Part shown: positions 1-8,657 of the stretch, in pieces
Position numbering within the stretch: the first letter of the stretch is position 1
How the letters are laid out: each line of letters starts with the position of its first letter
Position numbers and translations under genes: made by a program
Assembly: GCA_002430925.1 (NCBI GenBank)
Contig: DJDD01000097.1
Coordinates: 17,233 to 44,003, forward strand
Source of the DNA: Flavobacteriales bacterium UBA5933
GTDB lineage: Bacteria; Bacteroidota; Bacteroidia; Flavobacteriales; Weeksellaceae
Length of the DNA stretch: 26,771 bases
Reading direction: 5' to 3'
Notes under the pieces: generated by a model
What the model was told of the DNA's origin: nothing
What the model saw: the letters and a program-made list of their open reading frames with translations, nothing else
The model's database searches: none

Positions 1-13
1 TGGCATTTTTATT

Positions 14-508
14 TTATTTTAAAATGTTGGCTAATTCCTGAATATCATCAGTATTAATTTTATCCAAAGCTTTATCTAGCTCAGTTCTTGAGATATTGAG
101 ATTAGAATCCAAAACCAATACATTATTTAATCCATTAATTCCAAAAATCATTTTATTGATTCTTCCTCCGTTTTCTTTAATGGCAACATTTAAATTATTA
201 TTTTTAGCTTTTAACTTTACTAAATTTTCATATTTTTCACCACGAACAGAAGATTCCAAATCACGCATTACACGCTTTTGTTTTCCTTCTCCAGCATCAT
301 TAATAATAAAAACCTTTGCAGATTTTAAATAATTAAATAAATCTGTTCCTCCAGCTTTTCCAGCTAATTTTAAAGCAAACGAAGGTAAAGGAATAACAGT
401 TGCTTGGCTATCATATTTAGAATAAAATTCTTGCATATTTTTAGTTGAACTACAAGATGCAAATGTAATTAATACCATTACAAAAGATAAACCGATTATT
501 TTTTTCAT
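14..508 (-). CDS. DUF4252-like lipoprotein
   Basis: A 164-residue protein with a lipoprotein signal peptide: Lys-Lys at residues 2-3, a hydrophobic stretch to about residue 17 and a lipobox-like FASC with the likely lipidated Cys at residue 19. It is therefore probably anchored in the outer or inner membrane. The rest (short repeated small-residue segments, then an alpha/beta body ending in a charged helix) resembles DUF4252 lipoproteins of Bacteroidota, whose function is unknown. It starts 48 bases after the dxs stop on the same strand, so it may be cotranscribed with dxs. I see no separate TAnnTTTG promoter in the gap. Family assignment is from recall; the lipoprotein call is directly visible. 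Confidence 0.75.
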   Translation of the reverse strand: MKKIIGLSFVMVLITFASCSSTKNMQEFYSKYDSQATVIPLPSFALKLAGKAGGTDLFNYLKSAKVFIINDAGEGKQKRVMRDLESSVRGEKYENLVKLKAKNNNLNVAIKENGGRINKMIFGINGLNNVLVLDSNLNISRTELDKALDKINTDDIQELANILK

Positions 509-556
509 TGTATATTGATTATATATTTTTTATCATAACAACTCTCGTACCGAAAA

Positions 557-2296
557 TTAGAGATAATTTAAAATCATCTCTAAAATAGATTTATTATCTA
601 AACCTACTAATTCTTCAAGTTCAGAGATTGTTCCGTGTTCTATAAACTCATCAGGATATCCATTTATTGTTATATTTCCTAAATATTTTAATTCAGATAA
701 AAACTCTAAAATAGAACTTCCAAATCCTCCATGCTTTACACCATCTTCAAAAGTTAAAATAGTATTATATTTTAAAGAAATAGCTTTTAATCTTGATTGA
801 TCTAGAGGTTTTATAAATGGAAAATCAATCAATGCAATCTTACTTTGTAGATTATTTTGATATATAATTTCTTCTAAACGAGAAGTTATTAAACCTGTAG
901 AAAGAATTGCAAGTTTATTTCCTTCAAAAATAATTTCAGATTTTCCAATTTCAATTTTTTCGTAATCTAAATCATTAGTTAGTGAAATTGTATTTTTAGG
1001 ATATCTTATTGCAAAAGGTTGTTTTGTGAATTGAGCTGTATATAATAAATTTCTGAAATCTTTTTCATTTCTAGGAGAAGAAACAATCATATTAGGAATG
1101 TCTCTAAGAAATGAAATATCAAAAATACCATGATGTGTTGCCCCGTCCGAACCTACAAAACCAGCTCTATCAATACAAAAAATAACTGGTAAATTCTGTA
1201 AAGCAACATCATGAATAATTTGGTCGTAAGCTCGTTGTAAAAAAGTAGAATAAATAACACAATAAGGAATCGTGTTTTGAGTAGATAAACCTGCAGCAAA
1301 AGTAACTGCATGTTGTTCCGCAATTCCTACATCAATAACTCGGTCAGGAAAACTTTTTTTACAAGTACTTAAGTTACTTCCAGAAATCATAGCAGGTGTT
1401 ATTGCTACAATTTTTTTATTTGTTTCTAATAAATTAAACATTGTTTTTCCAAAAACATCTTGATAAGTTTTGGTTGAGGTTTTATTTATTATCTCACCAG
1501 TTTCTTTTATAAATAATCCTGGGGCATGCCATTTTACTTGGTCAAGTTCCGCTTTTTCATAACCTTTTCCTTTTGTTGTTTTTACGTGTAATAACTTAGG
1601 ACCATTAATTTTTTCAGCTTTATTAAACGCGGAAAATAATTCATCATAATTATGTCCATCTATAGTTCCAATAAAATTCAATCCAAAATCTGTAAAAATA
1701 TTATTAGATTGATTTTCTAGTGATTGAAAATGTTTTTTTAATCCACCAACAGAATCATCAATTCCAATATTGTTATCATTCAGAATAATTAAAACATCTA
1801 AATCTGTTGAACCTAGATGATTTAAAGCTTCTAAACTCATTCCAGATGTAATTGAAGCATCACCAATTACAGCAATATGTTTTCTTTTAATTTGATTTAA
1901 TTGATCAGCTGTTGCCATTCCTACAAGTGCAGAAATAGAAGTGGAGGAATGTCCTGTACCAAAAGAATCAAATTCACTTTCAGTACGAAGAGGGAAACCA
2001 GAAATTCCATTTTTTTGACGAAGAGAATTAAAAATATTTTTTCTTTCAGTCAGAATTTTGTGTGGATAAGACTGATGTCCAACATCCCAAATCAATAAAT
2101 CATTCGGCGTATTATAGTAATAATGGAGAGCAATTGTTAACTCAATAACTCCTAAACCAGCACCTAAATGACCAGGTTTTATACTTAGCGTTTCTAAAAT
2201 AAATTCGCGTATTTCATCAGACAATATCGATAATTGAGATTGTTCTAAAGCTTTAAGTTGCTTAGGGTGACTGATTTTTGAAAGTAAATTATTCAT
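557..2296 (-). CDS. dxs: 1-deoxy-D-xylulose-5-phosphate synthase
   Basis: Thiamine-diphosphate enzyme that condenses pyruvate with glyceraldehyde 3-phosphate, the first step of the MEP isoprenoid pathway, in the cytoplasm. Family blocks are in order: HLGAGLG near residue 43, WDVGHQSYPHKIL near 70-82, GTGHSSTSIS near 114-123, the ThDP motif starting GDAS at about 145 and ending in NDNN, then DVGIAEQHAVTFAAG and DRAGFVGSDGATHHG in the transketolase-like half. In the usual GDG triplet the last Gly is Ala here. An in-frame ATG exists 21 bases upstream (2317), but a TATTTTTG -7 element lies just inside that extension, so I chose the start at 2296, giving 579 residues, slightly short for the family. 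It diverges from the DUF3109 operon. Confidence 0.95.
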   Translation of the reverse strand: MNNLLSKISHPKQLKALEQSQLSILSDEIREFILETLSIKPGHLGAGLGVIELTIALHYYYNTPNDLLIWDVGHQSYPHKILTERKNIFNSLRQKNGISGFPLRTESEFDSFGTGHSSTSISALVGMATADQLNQIKRKHIAVIGDASITSGMSLEALNHLGSTDLDVLIILNDNNIGIDDSVGGLKKHFQSLENQSNNIFTDFGLNFIGTIDGHNYDELFSAFNKAEKINGPKLLHVKTTKGKGYEKAELDQVKWHAPGLFIKETGEIINKTSTKTYQDVFGKTMFNLLETNKKIVAITPAMISGSNLSTCKKSFPDRVIDVGIAEQHAVTFAAGLSTQNTIPYCVIYSTFLQRAYDQIIHDVALQNLPVIFCIDRAGFVGSDGATHHGIFDISFLRDIPNMIVSSPRNEKDFRNLLYTAQFTKQPFAIRYPKNTISLTNDLDYEKIEIGKSEIIFEGNKLAILSTGLITSRLEEIIYQNNLQSKIALIDFPFIKPLDQSRLKAISLKYNTILTFEDGVKHGGFGSSILEFLSELKYLGNITINGYPDEFIEHGTISELEELVGLDNKSILEMILNYL

Positions 2297-2306
2297 TATT
2301 CTTTTA

Positions 2307-2344
2307 CAAAAATACATTTTTATCAGGAATTATCCGTACATTTG
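2307..2344. promoter_or_regulatory. Divergent promoter pair (dxs / DUF3109 operon)
   Basis: Two Bacteroidota-type -7 elements face apart: TATTTTTG read on the minus strand at 2314-2307 for dxs, and TACATTTG on the plus strand at 2337-2344 for the DUF3109 operon. The plus element ends inside the TTG codon that would extend the DUF3109 frame, which argues against that longer start. No convincing -33 TTTG was found for either, so this is a motif match only. Confidence 0.5.
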
Positions 2345-2371
2345 TATGTTACAAAATTTAATGTAACAATT

Positions 2372-2950
2372 ATGTTCCAAATAGGAAAAACCCTTGTATC
2401 TGAAGAACTACTGAATGAAGATTTTGTTTGTAATCTTAACAAATGTAAAGGGATTTGTTGTGTAGAAGGCGATGCTGGAGCACCACTAGATGAAAATGAA
2501 CTTACTATACTAGATGATATTTACCAAGATGTAAAACCTTATTTACGCCCAGAAGGGATAGCTGTAATTGAGGAAGAAGGTAAGTATACAATGGATTCTG
2601 ATGGAGATTGGGTTACTCCGTTAGTTAACAATAAAGAATGTGCCTATTTAGTTTTCGAAGAAAATGGTTTCTCGAAATGTGGAATAGAAAAAGCTTATGA
2701 AGAAGGAAAGGTTGATTATAAAAAACCTATTTCTTGTCATTTATACCCAGTCCGTATTAAGGAATATTCAAATTTTACTTCTGTCAACTATCATGTATGG
2801 GATATTTGTTCAGATGCTTGTACCTTAGGAAAAGAATTGAAAGTTAACGTAGCAACTTTTGCGAAAGATTCATTAGTCAGAAAATTCGGAACAGAATGGT
2901 ATGATGAATTAATGACTATTCAGCAAGAGTTGAATAACCAAAAAAAATAA
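2372..2950 (+). CDS. DUF3109 family cysteine-rich protein
   Basis: A soluble protein of 192 residues. A cluster CNLNKCKGICC occurs near residues 19-29 and is followed by EGDAGAPL; further cysteines are in KCGIE, ISCHLYP and DICSDAC. This spacing resembles the DUF3109 / YkgJ-like proteins thought to bind zinc or an iron-sulfur cluster. The biochemical role is unknown. The frame can be extended to a TTG at 2342, but that codon is part of the TACATTTG -7 element, so the ATG at 2372 is preferred. It is the first gene of a four-gene operon; the next gene starts 5 bases after its stop. Confidence 0.8.
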   Translation: MFQIGKTLVSEELLNEDFVCNLNKCKGICCVEGDAGAPLDENELTILDDIYQDVKPYLRPEGIAVIEEEGKYTMDSDGDWVTPLVNNKECAYLVFEENGFSKCGIEKAYEEGKVDYKKPISCHLYPVRIKEYSNFTSVNYHVWDICSDACTLGKELKVNVATFAKDSLVRKFGTEWYDELMTIQQELNNQKK

Positions 2951-2955
2951 AAATT

Positions 2956-4617
2956 ATGTCAATAACAAGAGCAAGAAGATCTACTGATGCTATTGAGAAA
3001 TTATATATTTCAATGCGTCATTTATTTCATAGAGGAGTGTATCGTCCATCTGGTGCACCAGGAAAAATTTTAAGAAATTTATTATTCGAAATAAACCCAG
3101 AAATTTATGGATCAATGACAGATCCTAATAAAGTTGAATTAAGTGGTTTAATGTATGTTTTAGACCGTTTACCTGAAGGTATTGTAGAAACACCTTATGT
3201 ATGTTTTACATCTGATGAAGGCTATGATCGTTCTATATTCACGCCAATTATACCAGCAAAACGTAGACGTTTTTGCTATCGTATAGATGATGAGCAAATG
3301 AATATCGAAATTTCTCGTGGACGTTCTGATATTTATGATGTATTAACACATTTAACATTCTTATATAATGAAGCAGATAAAATTAGAAATAGAGCTTTCA
3401 ATAATGAAACTCTTTCTAAAAGTAGAGTTTGGGAAGTAATAGAAGAAGTTGTTTTTACACAAACTGAAATTTCTCGTAAAGACAGAGAAGTTGCATTAAT
3501 GCACTTATCTACGATATTAGGTAGAACTTTTGAAGAAACACAAGAAATTCATAATTACTTTGGATCAGCTGATGATAAAGATAGATTCTTCCGTATAGTA
3601 TATTGGATGGGATATACAAGTCAACAAGATCGTATAGGTAAAAAGAAACGAGAAATTACATTTACTTCAACTCTTAGAGAGTCTATTGGTCATCATATGA
3701 TTGGTGAAAAATGGGCTAATGAAATAAAACGTGTATTATTTGAAAACCATCTTCAAAATAAAAATATTCATATCATTTCAGCAAATATGCATAGTGTATC
3801 TAATATGCTTTATGCTTATGATGGATTGAAAAGAAAATATAAAAATGATGGTGTTGAGATATATGAAGATTTAAGTGCATCAAATAATAAAATATTACGT
3901 GATTCATTAAATGATTATACTCAAAAAAATGGATTGATTTACATAAAAGATCAATCAGGAACAAATATAGATGTTCAAATTATCGATCTAGAAAAAGTAA
4001 ACATAACGAATTCAGCTTTTTCATATGCAAAAGATAAAAATAATGAAGTTATCATTGTTATGGATTATGCATTTGGAGAACAAGCTTTTGAAGCAATGGA
4101 TGAGTTATTAAAACCATATAAAGTTGAAGATGTTCGTTTTAAAATGAATGTAAAATCTGTTGCTATAATGGGTAAAGCTGGAATTTTAGAAGGAGTTAAA
4201 GGTGATATTATGATTGCTACAGCTCATGTTTTCGAAGGGACTACAGATAATTATGTTTTTGATAATGAATTATCCGCAGCAGATTTTGAAGGACAAGGCT
4301 TAGGAGTTTATGAAGGACCTATGATTTCTGTATTAGGAACTTCTTTACAAAATAAGGATGTATTAGAGTATTTCAAAAATTCATCTTTCCAAGCAATTGG
4401 TTTAGAAATGGAAGGTGCTCATTATCAAAAAGCAATTCAAGTAGCTTCAAAAATTAGACACCACATTGATAGAGATGTAAAAGTAATGTATGCATATTAT
4501 GCTTCAGATAATCCATTAGAAACTGGAAGTACATTAGCTTCTGGAGGTTTAGGATTAACAGGAGTAAAACCTACATACTTAATTACACAAAAGATTTTAG
4601 AAAAAATTATAAAATAA
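2956..4617 (+). CDS. Conserved protein with nucleoside phosphorylase-like C-terminus (DUF6909-like)
   Basis: A cytoplasmic protein of 553 residues with no signal peptide or membrane segment. The first 300 or so residues are rich in Arg and acidic residues (for example AKRRRFCYR near residue 96) and I do not recognise a characterised domain there. The last 150 residues resemble the purine/uridine phosphorylase and nucleosidase fold: a glycine-rich KAGILEG loop, IGLEMEGAHY at about 481-490 (the EMEG signature that contacts ribose in that superfamily) and YASDNPL near 514-520. I believe the family is conserved across Bacteroidota (possibly named DUF6909), but no function is known to me. Spacing of 5 bases on both sides places it firmly in the operon. 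Confidence 0.7.
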   Translation: MSITRARRSTDAIEKLYISMRHLFHRGVYRPSGAPGKILRNLLFEINPEIYGSMTDPNKVELSGLMYVLDRLPEGIVETPYVCFTSDEGYDRSIFTPIIPAKRRRFCYRIDDEQMNIEISRGRSDIYDVLTHLTFLYNEADKIRNRAFNNETLSKSRVWEVIEEVVFTQTEISRKDREVALMHLSTILGRTFEETQEIHNYFGSADDKDRFFRIVYWMGYTSQQDRIGKKKREITFTSTLRESIGHHMIGEKWANEIKRVLFENHLQNKNIHIISANMHSVSNMLYAYDGLKRKYKNDGVEIYEDLSASNNKILRDSLNDYTQKNGLIYIKDQSGTNIDVQIIDLEKVNITNSAFSYAKDKNNEVIIVMDYAFGEQAFEAMDELLKPYKVEDVRFKMNVKSVAIMGKAGILEGVKGDIMIATAHVFEGTTDNYVFDNELSAADFEGQGLGVYEGPMISVLGTSLQNKDVLEYFKNSSFQAIGLEMEGAHYQKAIQVASKIRHHIDRDVKVMYAYYASDNPLETGSTLASGGLGLTGVKPTYLITQKILEKIIK

Positions 4618-4622
4618 AATCA

Positions 4623-5627
4623 ATGATAAATTTTTCCATCTTAGGGTATGGTCATATAGGACGTGTTCATCAACAAGCTATAGAGGAAGTAGAAAATGCT
4701 CAGCTAGAAGCTGTGATTGATTTTAATTTACCAGATGATTTTCCATTAAAATCTTATTCTACATTAGAAAGTTTTCTGATAGAGGATACAGAAACAGATG
4801 TTGTAATTATAGCAACACCAAATGGATTACATCGAGAGCATGCTATACGTTGCCTTAAAGCTGGAAAAAATGTTTTGATTGAAAAACCAATTGCATTATC
4901 TGTTGAGGATGCAAATGAAATAATGAAAGTTGCAGAAGAAAAAAAATTACGTGTTTTTACTTCTATGCAACTTCGTTTTTCTCCTGTAGTACAATACATC
5001 AAAAACTTAATAGAAAATAAGTCTTTAGGTAAAATTTTTATGGTAAATATTAACTGTTATTGGAACAGAAATAAAAATTACTATAAAATGCGCGAATGGC
5101 ATGGTAATAATGAGATGGATGGAGGAGTATTATTTACCCAATTTTCACACTTTATTGATATTATAAACTATTGGTTTGATGATGTTGTTTGTACAAATTC
5201 TAAAAGTTATAATTTTACACATCAAGATGTTACTGATTTTGATGATTCTGGTTATATAGATTTTTTAGCAGACGGAGCAATAGGTCATATGGTTTATACA
5301 ACTTCAGTTTTTAATAAGAATTTTGAAAGTAGTATTAGTATAATTGCAGAAAAGGGTACAATAAAAATAGGTGATCAATACCTAAATAAGATGCTTTATT
5401 GTGATTTTAAAAATGTGTGCTGTTCACAAAAAATTTCTACAGAACAAAAAAACTTTCACCCTAATGCAATAGAAGAAATTTCTGATGCTTTGATTCGTAA
5501 AAACGAATCTTTATTAGATGGAAAATATTCGTTAAATTTAGTTAAGTTTATTTGTGATGTTAATAAGTTATCTAAATTTGATAAAAACGTATTAAAAGCT
5601 AAAAATTATGAAATTTCACACACGTAA
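4623..5627 (+). CDS. Gfo/Idh/MocA family oxidoreductase
   Basis: NAD(P)-dependent sugar dehydrogenase-type protein, 334 residues. The N-terminal Rossmann fold shows GYGHIG at residues 8-13, followed by VVIIATPNGLH and the family's catalytic-lysine motif EKP at 87-89. The C-terminal substrate half has WNRNKNYY, DGGVLFTQFSHFID with His at about 176 as the probable catalytic histidine. The WNR...YY...DGG pattern is common among family members acting on nucleotide sugars or surface-polysaccharide precursors, but the substrate cannot be fixed from sequence. It begins 5 bases after the previous stop, and its last 20 bases overlap the thioesterase gene in another frame, suggesting translational coupling. 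Confidence 0.88.
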   Translation: MINFSILGYGHIGRVHQQAIEEVENAQLEAVIDFNLPDDFPLKSYSTLESFLIEDTETDVVIIATPNGLHREHAIRCLKAGKNVLIEKPIALSVEDANEIMKVAEEKKLRVFTSMQLRFSPVVQYIKNLIENKSLGKIFMVNINCYWNRNKNYYKMREWHGNNEMDGGVLFTQFSHFIDIINYWFDDVVCTNSKSYNFTHQDVTDFDDSGYIDFLADGAIGHMVYTTSVFNKNFESSISIIAEKGTIKIGDQYLNKMLYCDFKNVCCSQKISTEQKNFHPNAIEEISDALIRKNESLLDGKYSLNLVKFICDVNKLSKFDKNVLKAKNYEISHT

Positions 5628-5997
5628 ATGGGTAAAACCTGAGGATTTAAATCCTAATAAAACACTTTTTGGAGGTAAATTATTAGCATGGATAGATGAA
5701 GAAGCGGCTTTGTATAGTGTTGTACAGTTAGAAAATTCTCATGTTGTAACAAAATTTATGTCTGAAATTAACTTCATGTCAGCTTCTAGAGAAGGTGATA
5801 TTATTGAAATCGGAATAGAAGTTGTAAAATTTGGAAGAACTTCTTTGATTCTTCGTTGTGAAGTTCGTAATAAAATGACTCATGAAAAAGTAATTTCTGT
5901 AGAAAATATAACAATGGTAAATCTTGATGAAGAAGGTAAACCAAAACCACATGGTAAAACACAAGTGGAATATGTAAAGGATCGTTTATATAAATAA
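5608..5997 (+). CDS. Hotdog-fold acyl-CoA thioesterase
   Basis: A 129-residue single hotdog domain of the YciA/ACOT type, expected to hydrolyse acyl-CoA in the cytoplasm. Visible family features are NPNKTLFGGKLLAWIDEEAA near residues 15-34, where the Asp of WIDE sits at the usual catalytic position on the hot-dog helix, then FMSASREGDIIE and VKFGRTS, which match the second and third strands of the family. The length is normal. It is the last gene of the operon and starts inside the end of the oxidoreductase gene. A strong bidirectional terminator follows 6 bases after its stop. Acyl chain preference is not predictable. Confidence 0.88.
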   Translation: MKFHTRKWVKPEDLNPNKTLFGGKLLAWIDEEAALYSVVQLENSHVVTKFMSEINFMSASREGDIIEIGIEVVKFGRTSLILRCEVRNKMTHEKVISVENITMVNLDEEGKPKPHGKTQVEYVKDRLYK

Positions 5998-6003
5998 TAA
6001 ATC

Positions 6004-6043
6004 AAAATAAAAAAGGAGACTAATTAGTCTCCTTTTTTATTTT
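6004..6043. terminator. Bidirectional terminator, perfect palindrome
   Basis: A 40-bp perfect inverted repeat centred between 6023 and 6024. The GC-bearing core is GGAGACTAATTAGTCTCC, flanked by A and T runs, so it works as a hairpin plus U tract on both strands. It separates the rightward operon from the convergent gene whose stop codon (6042-6044) overlaps its end. Confidence 0.92.
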
Positions 6044-7484
6044 ATTGTAAAAGATATTTAAAATTATACCCAAACATTCCTTTTTCTTTAATCATATCAG
6101 CAACTCCGTCTGGGCATTCCTTTTCCCAGCCATCTTCGTTGTTTGCAATTTTATCTAATATTAGACGAGAATAAGAGTCTAAATATTCTTTTTTATAATT
6201 TAGAATATCTGTTATTCTACCGTTGTATAAGAAGTATTTGTAAAGTTCGTGTACATTATCACTAACTAATAAATTTTTAGAATTTAATAGAATGTGTTTT
6301 TGTTTGTCTAAATATGGATATAAATATATTTTGACATTCTTTTTGAATAATTTACCGAATGCTTCCATAATTCCTCCAGGAAGATCAGCATAATATTGTT
6401 CGTTAAAAATTTCAACTAAATTATTTACTCCCATCGCTAAACCAACTTTTGTTTGATTGCGAGTAAATTTAGAGAAATAATCAACCAGTTTATAATATTC
6501 AGAGAAATTAGAAATAATAACATTGTATCCTAAACTTCCAATAATATCGGCTCTGTCTAAGAAATCACGCTCGTTTAATTCTCCTTCAAATCCAGATGCA
6601 ATCAAATTAGAAAGAGTAATTTCAAATAAAATTTCTGTATTATCGATGCGTACATCATCTTCTTGTTTAAAAATTTCTAATCCAGATTCAAACATATCCA
6701 TATTAACATTCATAAATGGACGAAAAGAACCTCTGATTGCAAAAATATTTTTCTTGTAAAGAAGATCAGCTGGTAAAATGTTTTTCCCTTGAGGATTAAA
6801 AACAGCTACATCAGTCATTCCGTTCTTTACTAATTGAAGAGACATTAATCGGTTATCAACATATTTGAATTGTGGCCCTCTGAAATTAATCATATCAATT
6901 TCTAACTGATCATTATCTAAAGTATCATACAAAGATTTGATCAATTGACGAGGATTATCATAAAGATAATATGCACCATAGATTAAATTAACACCTAAAA
7001 CACCTAATGTTTCTTGTTGTAATTGAGCACTATTTTCTTTAAATTTTACATGAATAATAATTTCATTAGCTTTTTCTTCTTCAGCATTCAGTTTAAAACG
7101 CAATCCAATCCAACCTTGACCTTCATTCTTTTTAGAATAATCAATAGTTGTTACTGTATTAGCATACGTAAAAAAAGCTTTTTCCTTGTAATGATCGAGA
7201 ATCAGACGTTCTTTCATTAAAGACATCTCATGGTCTAACATTTTTTTTAAACGAGCCTGAGTAACATATCTTCTATTTTCTTCAACACCGTAAATAGAAT
7301 CAGACATTTCCTTGTCGTATGCACTCATAGCTTTTGCAACTGTTCCAGAAGCCGCACCTGCGCGGTAAAAAAAACGAACAGTTTCTTGACCTGCTCCAAT
7401 TTCAGCAAAAGAACCATAAATTTTAGGATTCAAATTTATTTCTAATGCTTTTTGCTTTGGAGTAAGAACTTGTTCTAATGCCAT
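6042..7484 (-). CDS. Conserved cytoplasmic protein, function unknown
   Basis: A 480-residue protein without signal peptide or membrane helices. Its N-terminal region (YGSFAEIGAGQETVRFFYRAG near residues 23-43, then GTVAKAMSAYDKEMSD) looks like a strongly conserved block that I have seen in other Bacteroidota proteins, but I do not recognise a catalytic motif. Automated names such as receptor or adenylyltransferase are not supported by anything visible: there is no TonB box, no plug or barrel features and no nucleotidyltransferase HxGH signature. It is transcribed alone, divergent from the MBL-fold hydrolase, and ends in the shared terminator. Confidence 0.75.
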   Translation of the reverse strand: MALEQVLTPKQKALEINLNPKIYGSFAEIGAGQETVRFFYRAGAASGTVAKAMSAYDKEMSDSIYGVEENRRYVTQARLKKMLDHEMSLMKERLILDHYKEKAFFTYANTVTTIDYSKKNEGQGWIGLRFKLNAEEEKANEIIIHVKFKENSAQLQQETLGVLGVNLIYGAYYLYDNPRQLIKSLYDTLDNDQLEIDMINFRGPQFKYVDNRLMSLQLVKNGMTDVAVFNPQGKNILPADLLYKKNIFAIRGSFRPFMNVNMDMFESGLEIFKQEDDVRIDNTEILFEITLSNLIASGFEGELNERDFLDRADIIGSLGYNVIISNFSEYYKLVDYFSKFTRNQTKVGLAMGVNNLVEIFNEQYYADLPGGIMEAFGKLFKKNVKIYLYPYLDKQKHILLNSKNLLVSDNVHELYKYFLYNGRITDILNYKKEYLDSYSRLILDKIANNEDGWEKECPDGVADMIKEKGMFGYNFKYLLQ

Positions 7485-7505
7485 ATCTAAAATTCAAATT
7501 GTTTG

Positions 7506-7519
7506 TGGTAAATTTACCA
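7506..7519. promoter_or_regulatory. Symmetric divergent promoter/operator palindrome
   Basis: The 14-bp perfect palindrome TGGTAAATTTACCA lies between the divergent starts at 7484 and 7527. Its core TAAATTTA matches TAnnTTTG at all fixed positions but the last on both strands, so one element may serve as -7 for both genes. It could equally be a repressor site. Confidence 0.4.
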
Positions 7520-7526
7520 AATCATT

Positions 7527-8309
7527 ATGGCTAAATCAAATATAAAACTACATTTTTTAGGAACTGGGACATCACAAGGAATTCCAATTATAGGAAGCGA
7601 TCATCCTGTGTGTTTATCGAAAAATCCTAAAGATAAAAGATTGAGGTCTTCTTTGTTATTAGAAAAAGATGGAAAAATAATAACGATTGATAGTGGTCCA
7701 GATTTTCGACAACAAATGCTTCGCTATAATGCACAACGTTTAGATGGTATAATTTATACACACGAGCATAATGATCATGTATTAGGATTAGATGATATTC
7801 GTCCGTTAGTTTTTAAATCTGGAGAAGATTTAAATGTTTTTGGTTTAAGTAGAGTTTTAAAAGAATTACATCAACGTTTTCCTTATATTTTTATTGAGAA
7901 TAAATATCCAGGAGTTCCAACAGTGATAGAAAATGTAGTAGAAAATGAAAAGTTTTTAGTCGCAGGTTTCGAGATTGAACCAATTAAAATATTACACGGT
8001 ACATTACCTATTTTAGGTTATTTAATTGATGGAAAAATAGCTTATTTAACAGATGTAAAAACAATTCCTGAAGAATCAATTAAAAAACTAAAAGGAGTAG
8101 AAGTTTTAATTATTAGTGCTTTAAGGGTACAAAATGAGCATTTTTCTCATATTTTGTTGGATGAAGCAATTCGTTATTCTAATTTGATTGGAGCAAAGCA
8201 AACTTATTTTACACATATTTCTCATTATTTAGGTTTTCATGATGAGGTAGATGTTTCATTACCAAATGATAAACACTTGGCGTATGATACCTTGGAGTTT
8301 GTTGTTTAA
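7527..8309 (+). CDS. MBL-fold metallo-hydrolase (PhnP-like)
   Basis: A 260-residue metallo-beta-lactamase-fold hydrolase. The N-terminal strand and GTGTSQGIP (residues 12-20) are typical of the PhnP / phosphodiesterase branch. The metal site THEHNDH spans 78-84, with later ligands expected at the Asp of YLTDVKT and His of THISHYLG. PhnP-type members cleave cyclic phosphodiesters, but there is no phosphonate-degradation gene nearby, so the substrate is open. The start is the only reasonable one, 17 bases from the palindromic element. The gene is followed by tRNA-Leu. Confidence 0.88.
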   Translation: MAKSNIKLHFLGTGTSQGIPIIGSDHPVCLSKNPKDKRLRSSLLLEKDGKIITIDSGPDFRQQMLRYNAQRLDGIIYTHEHNDHVLGLDDIRPLVFKSGEDLNVFGLSRVLKELHQRFPYIFIENKYPGVPTVIENVVENEKFLVAGFEIEPIKILHGTLPILGYLIDGKIAYLTDVKTIPEESIKKLKGVEVLIISALRVQNEHFSHILLDEAIRYSNLIGAKQTYFTHISHYLGFHDEVDVSLPNDKHLAYDTLEFVV

Positions 8310-8324
8310 AACTTTTTAAAAATA

Positions 8325-8357
8325 TTTGGATTTCTACATAAACTAAGCTTATATTTG
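8325..8357 (+). promoter_or_regulatory. tRNA-Leu promoter
   Basis: TTTG at 8325-8328 and TATATTTG at 8350-8357 are separated by 21 bases, a good match to the Bacteroidota -33/-7 consensus. The -7 element ends 12 bases before the mature tRNA, consistent with a short 5' leader removed by RNase P. Confidence 0.75.
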
Positions 8358-8369
8358 CAATCCATAAAG

Positions 8370-8450
8370 GCTCGGATGGCGGAATTGGTAGACGCGCACG
8401 ACTCAAACTCGTGTTCCTTTGGAGTGTGGGTTCGATTCCCACTCCGAGTA
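8370..8450 (+). tRNA. tRNA-Leu (anticodon CAA)
   Basis: A class II tRNA. The acceptor arm is GCTCGGA pairing with TCCGAGT (first pair G-U), with discriminator A at 8450. The anticodon arm is CACGA / TCGTG around loop CTCAAAC, giving anticodon CAA, which reads UUG. A short extra arm TCC-TTT-GGA and the T arm GTGGG-TTCGATT-CCCAC follow. CCA is not encoded. The tRNA lies at the left edge of the accessory island. Confidence 0.97.
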
Positions 8451-8455
8451 CTTAG

Positions 8456-8496
8456 AAATCCCTTAAGTTGTTATACTTAAGGGATTTGTTTTTTTG
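8456..8496 (+). terminator. Terminator of tRNA-Leu
   Basis: A 13-bp perfect stem (8456-8468 with 8475-8487, core ATCCCTTAAGT) around a 6-base loop, followed by a run of seven T. It ends the tRNA transcript. Confidence 0.92.
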
Positions 8497-8657
8497 TAGG
8501 TGGCGGAAAGAGGGGTAAATTAGATAAAATATATATTTTTATTAATGTGAAATTTTTATATTGAGAATATATTTATTGATTAAAGAAAATGAAGGCTTCC
8601 CAAATTGAATAATCTTCAAAATAAAAAATATAATCAGCTATATAAGTGCAAAAAAAA

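Noticed and set aside
2342..2371. TTG-initiated N-terminal extension of the DUF3109 protein
   Set aside because: The TTG is the end of a TACATTTG -7 element, and the conserved protein begins at the ATG at 2372.
6042..7484. TonB-dependent receptor or nucleotide adenylyltransferase label for the 480-residue protein
   Set aside because: No signal peptide, TonB box, plug, barrel or nucleotidyltransferase motif is visible.
8209..8442. Minus-strand open frame across tRNA-Leu
   Set aside because: It is antisense to the MBL-fold gene end and the tRNA, with no coding features.
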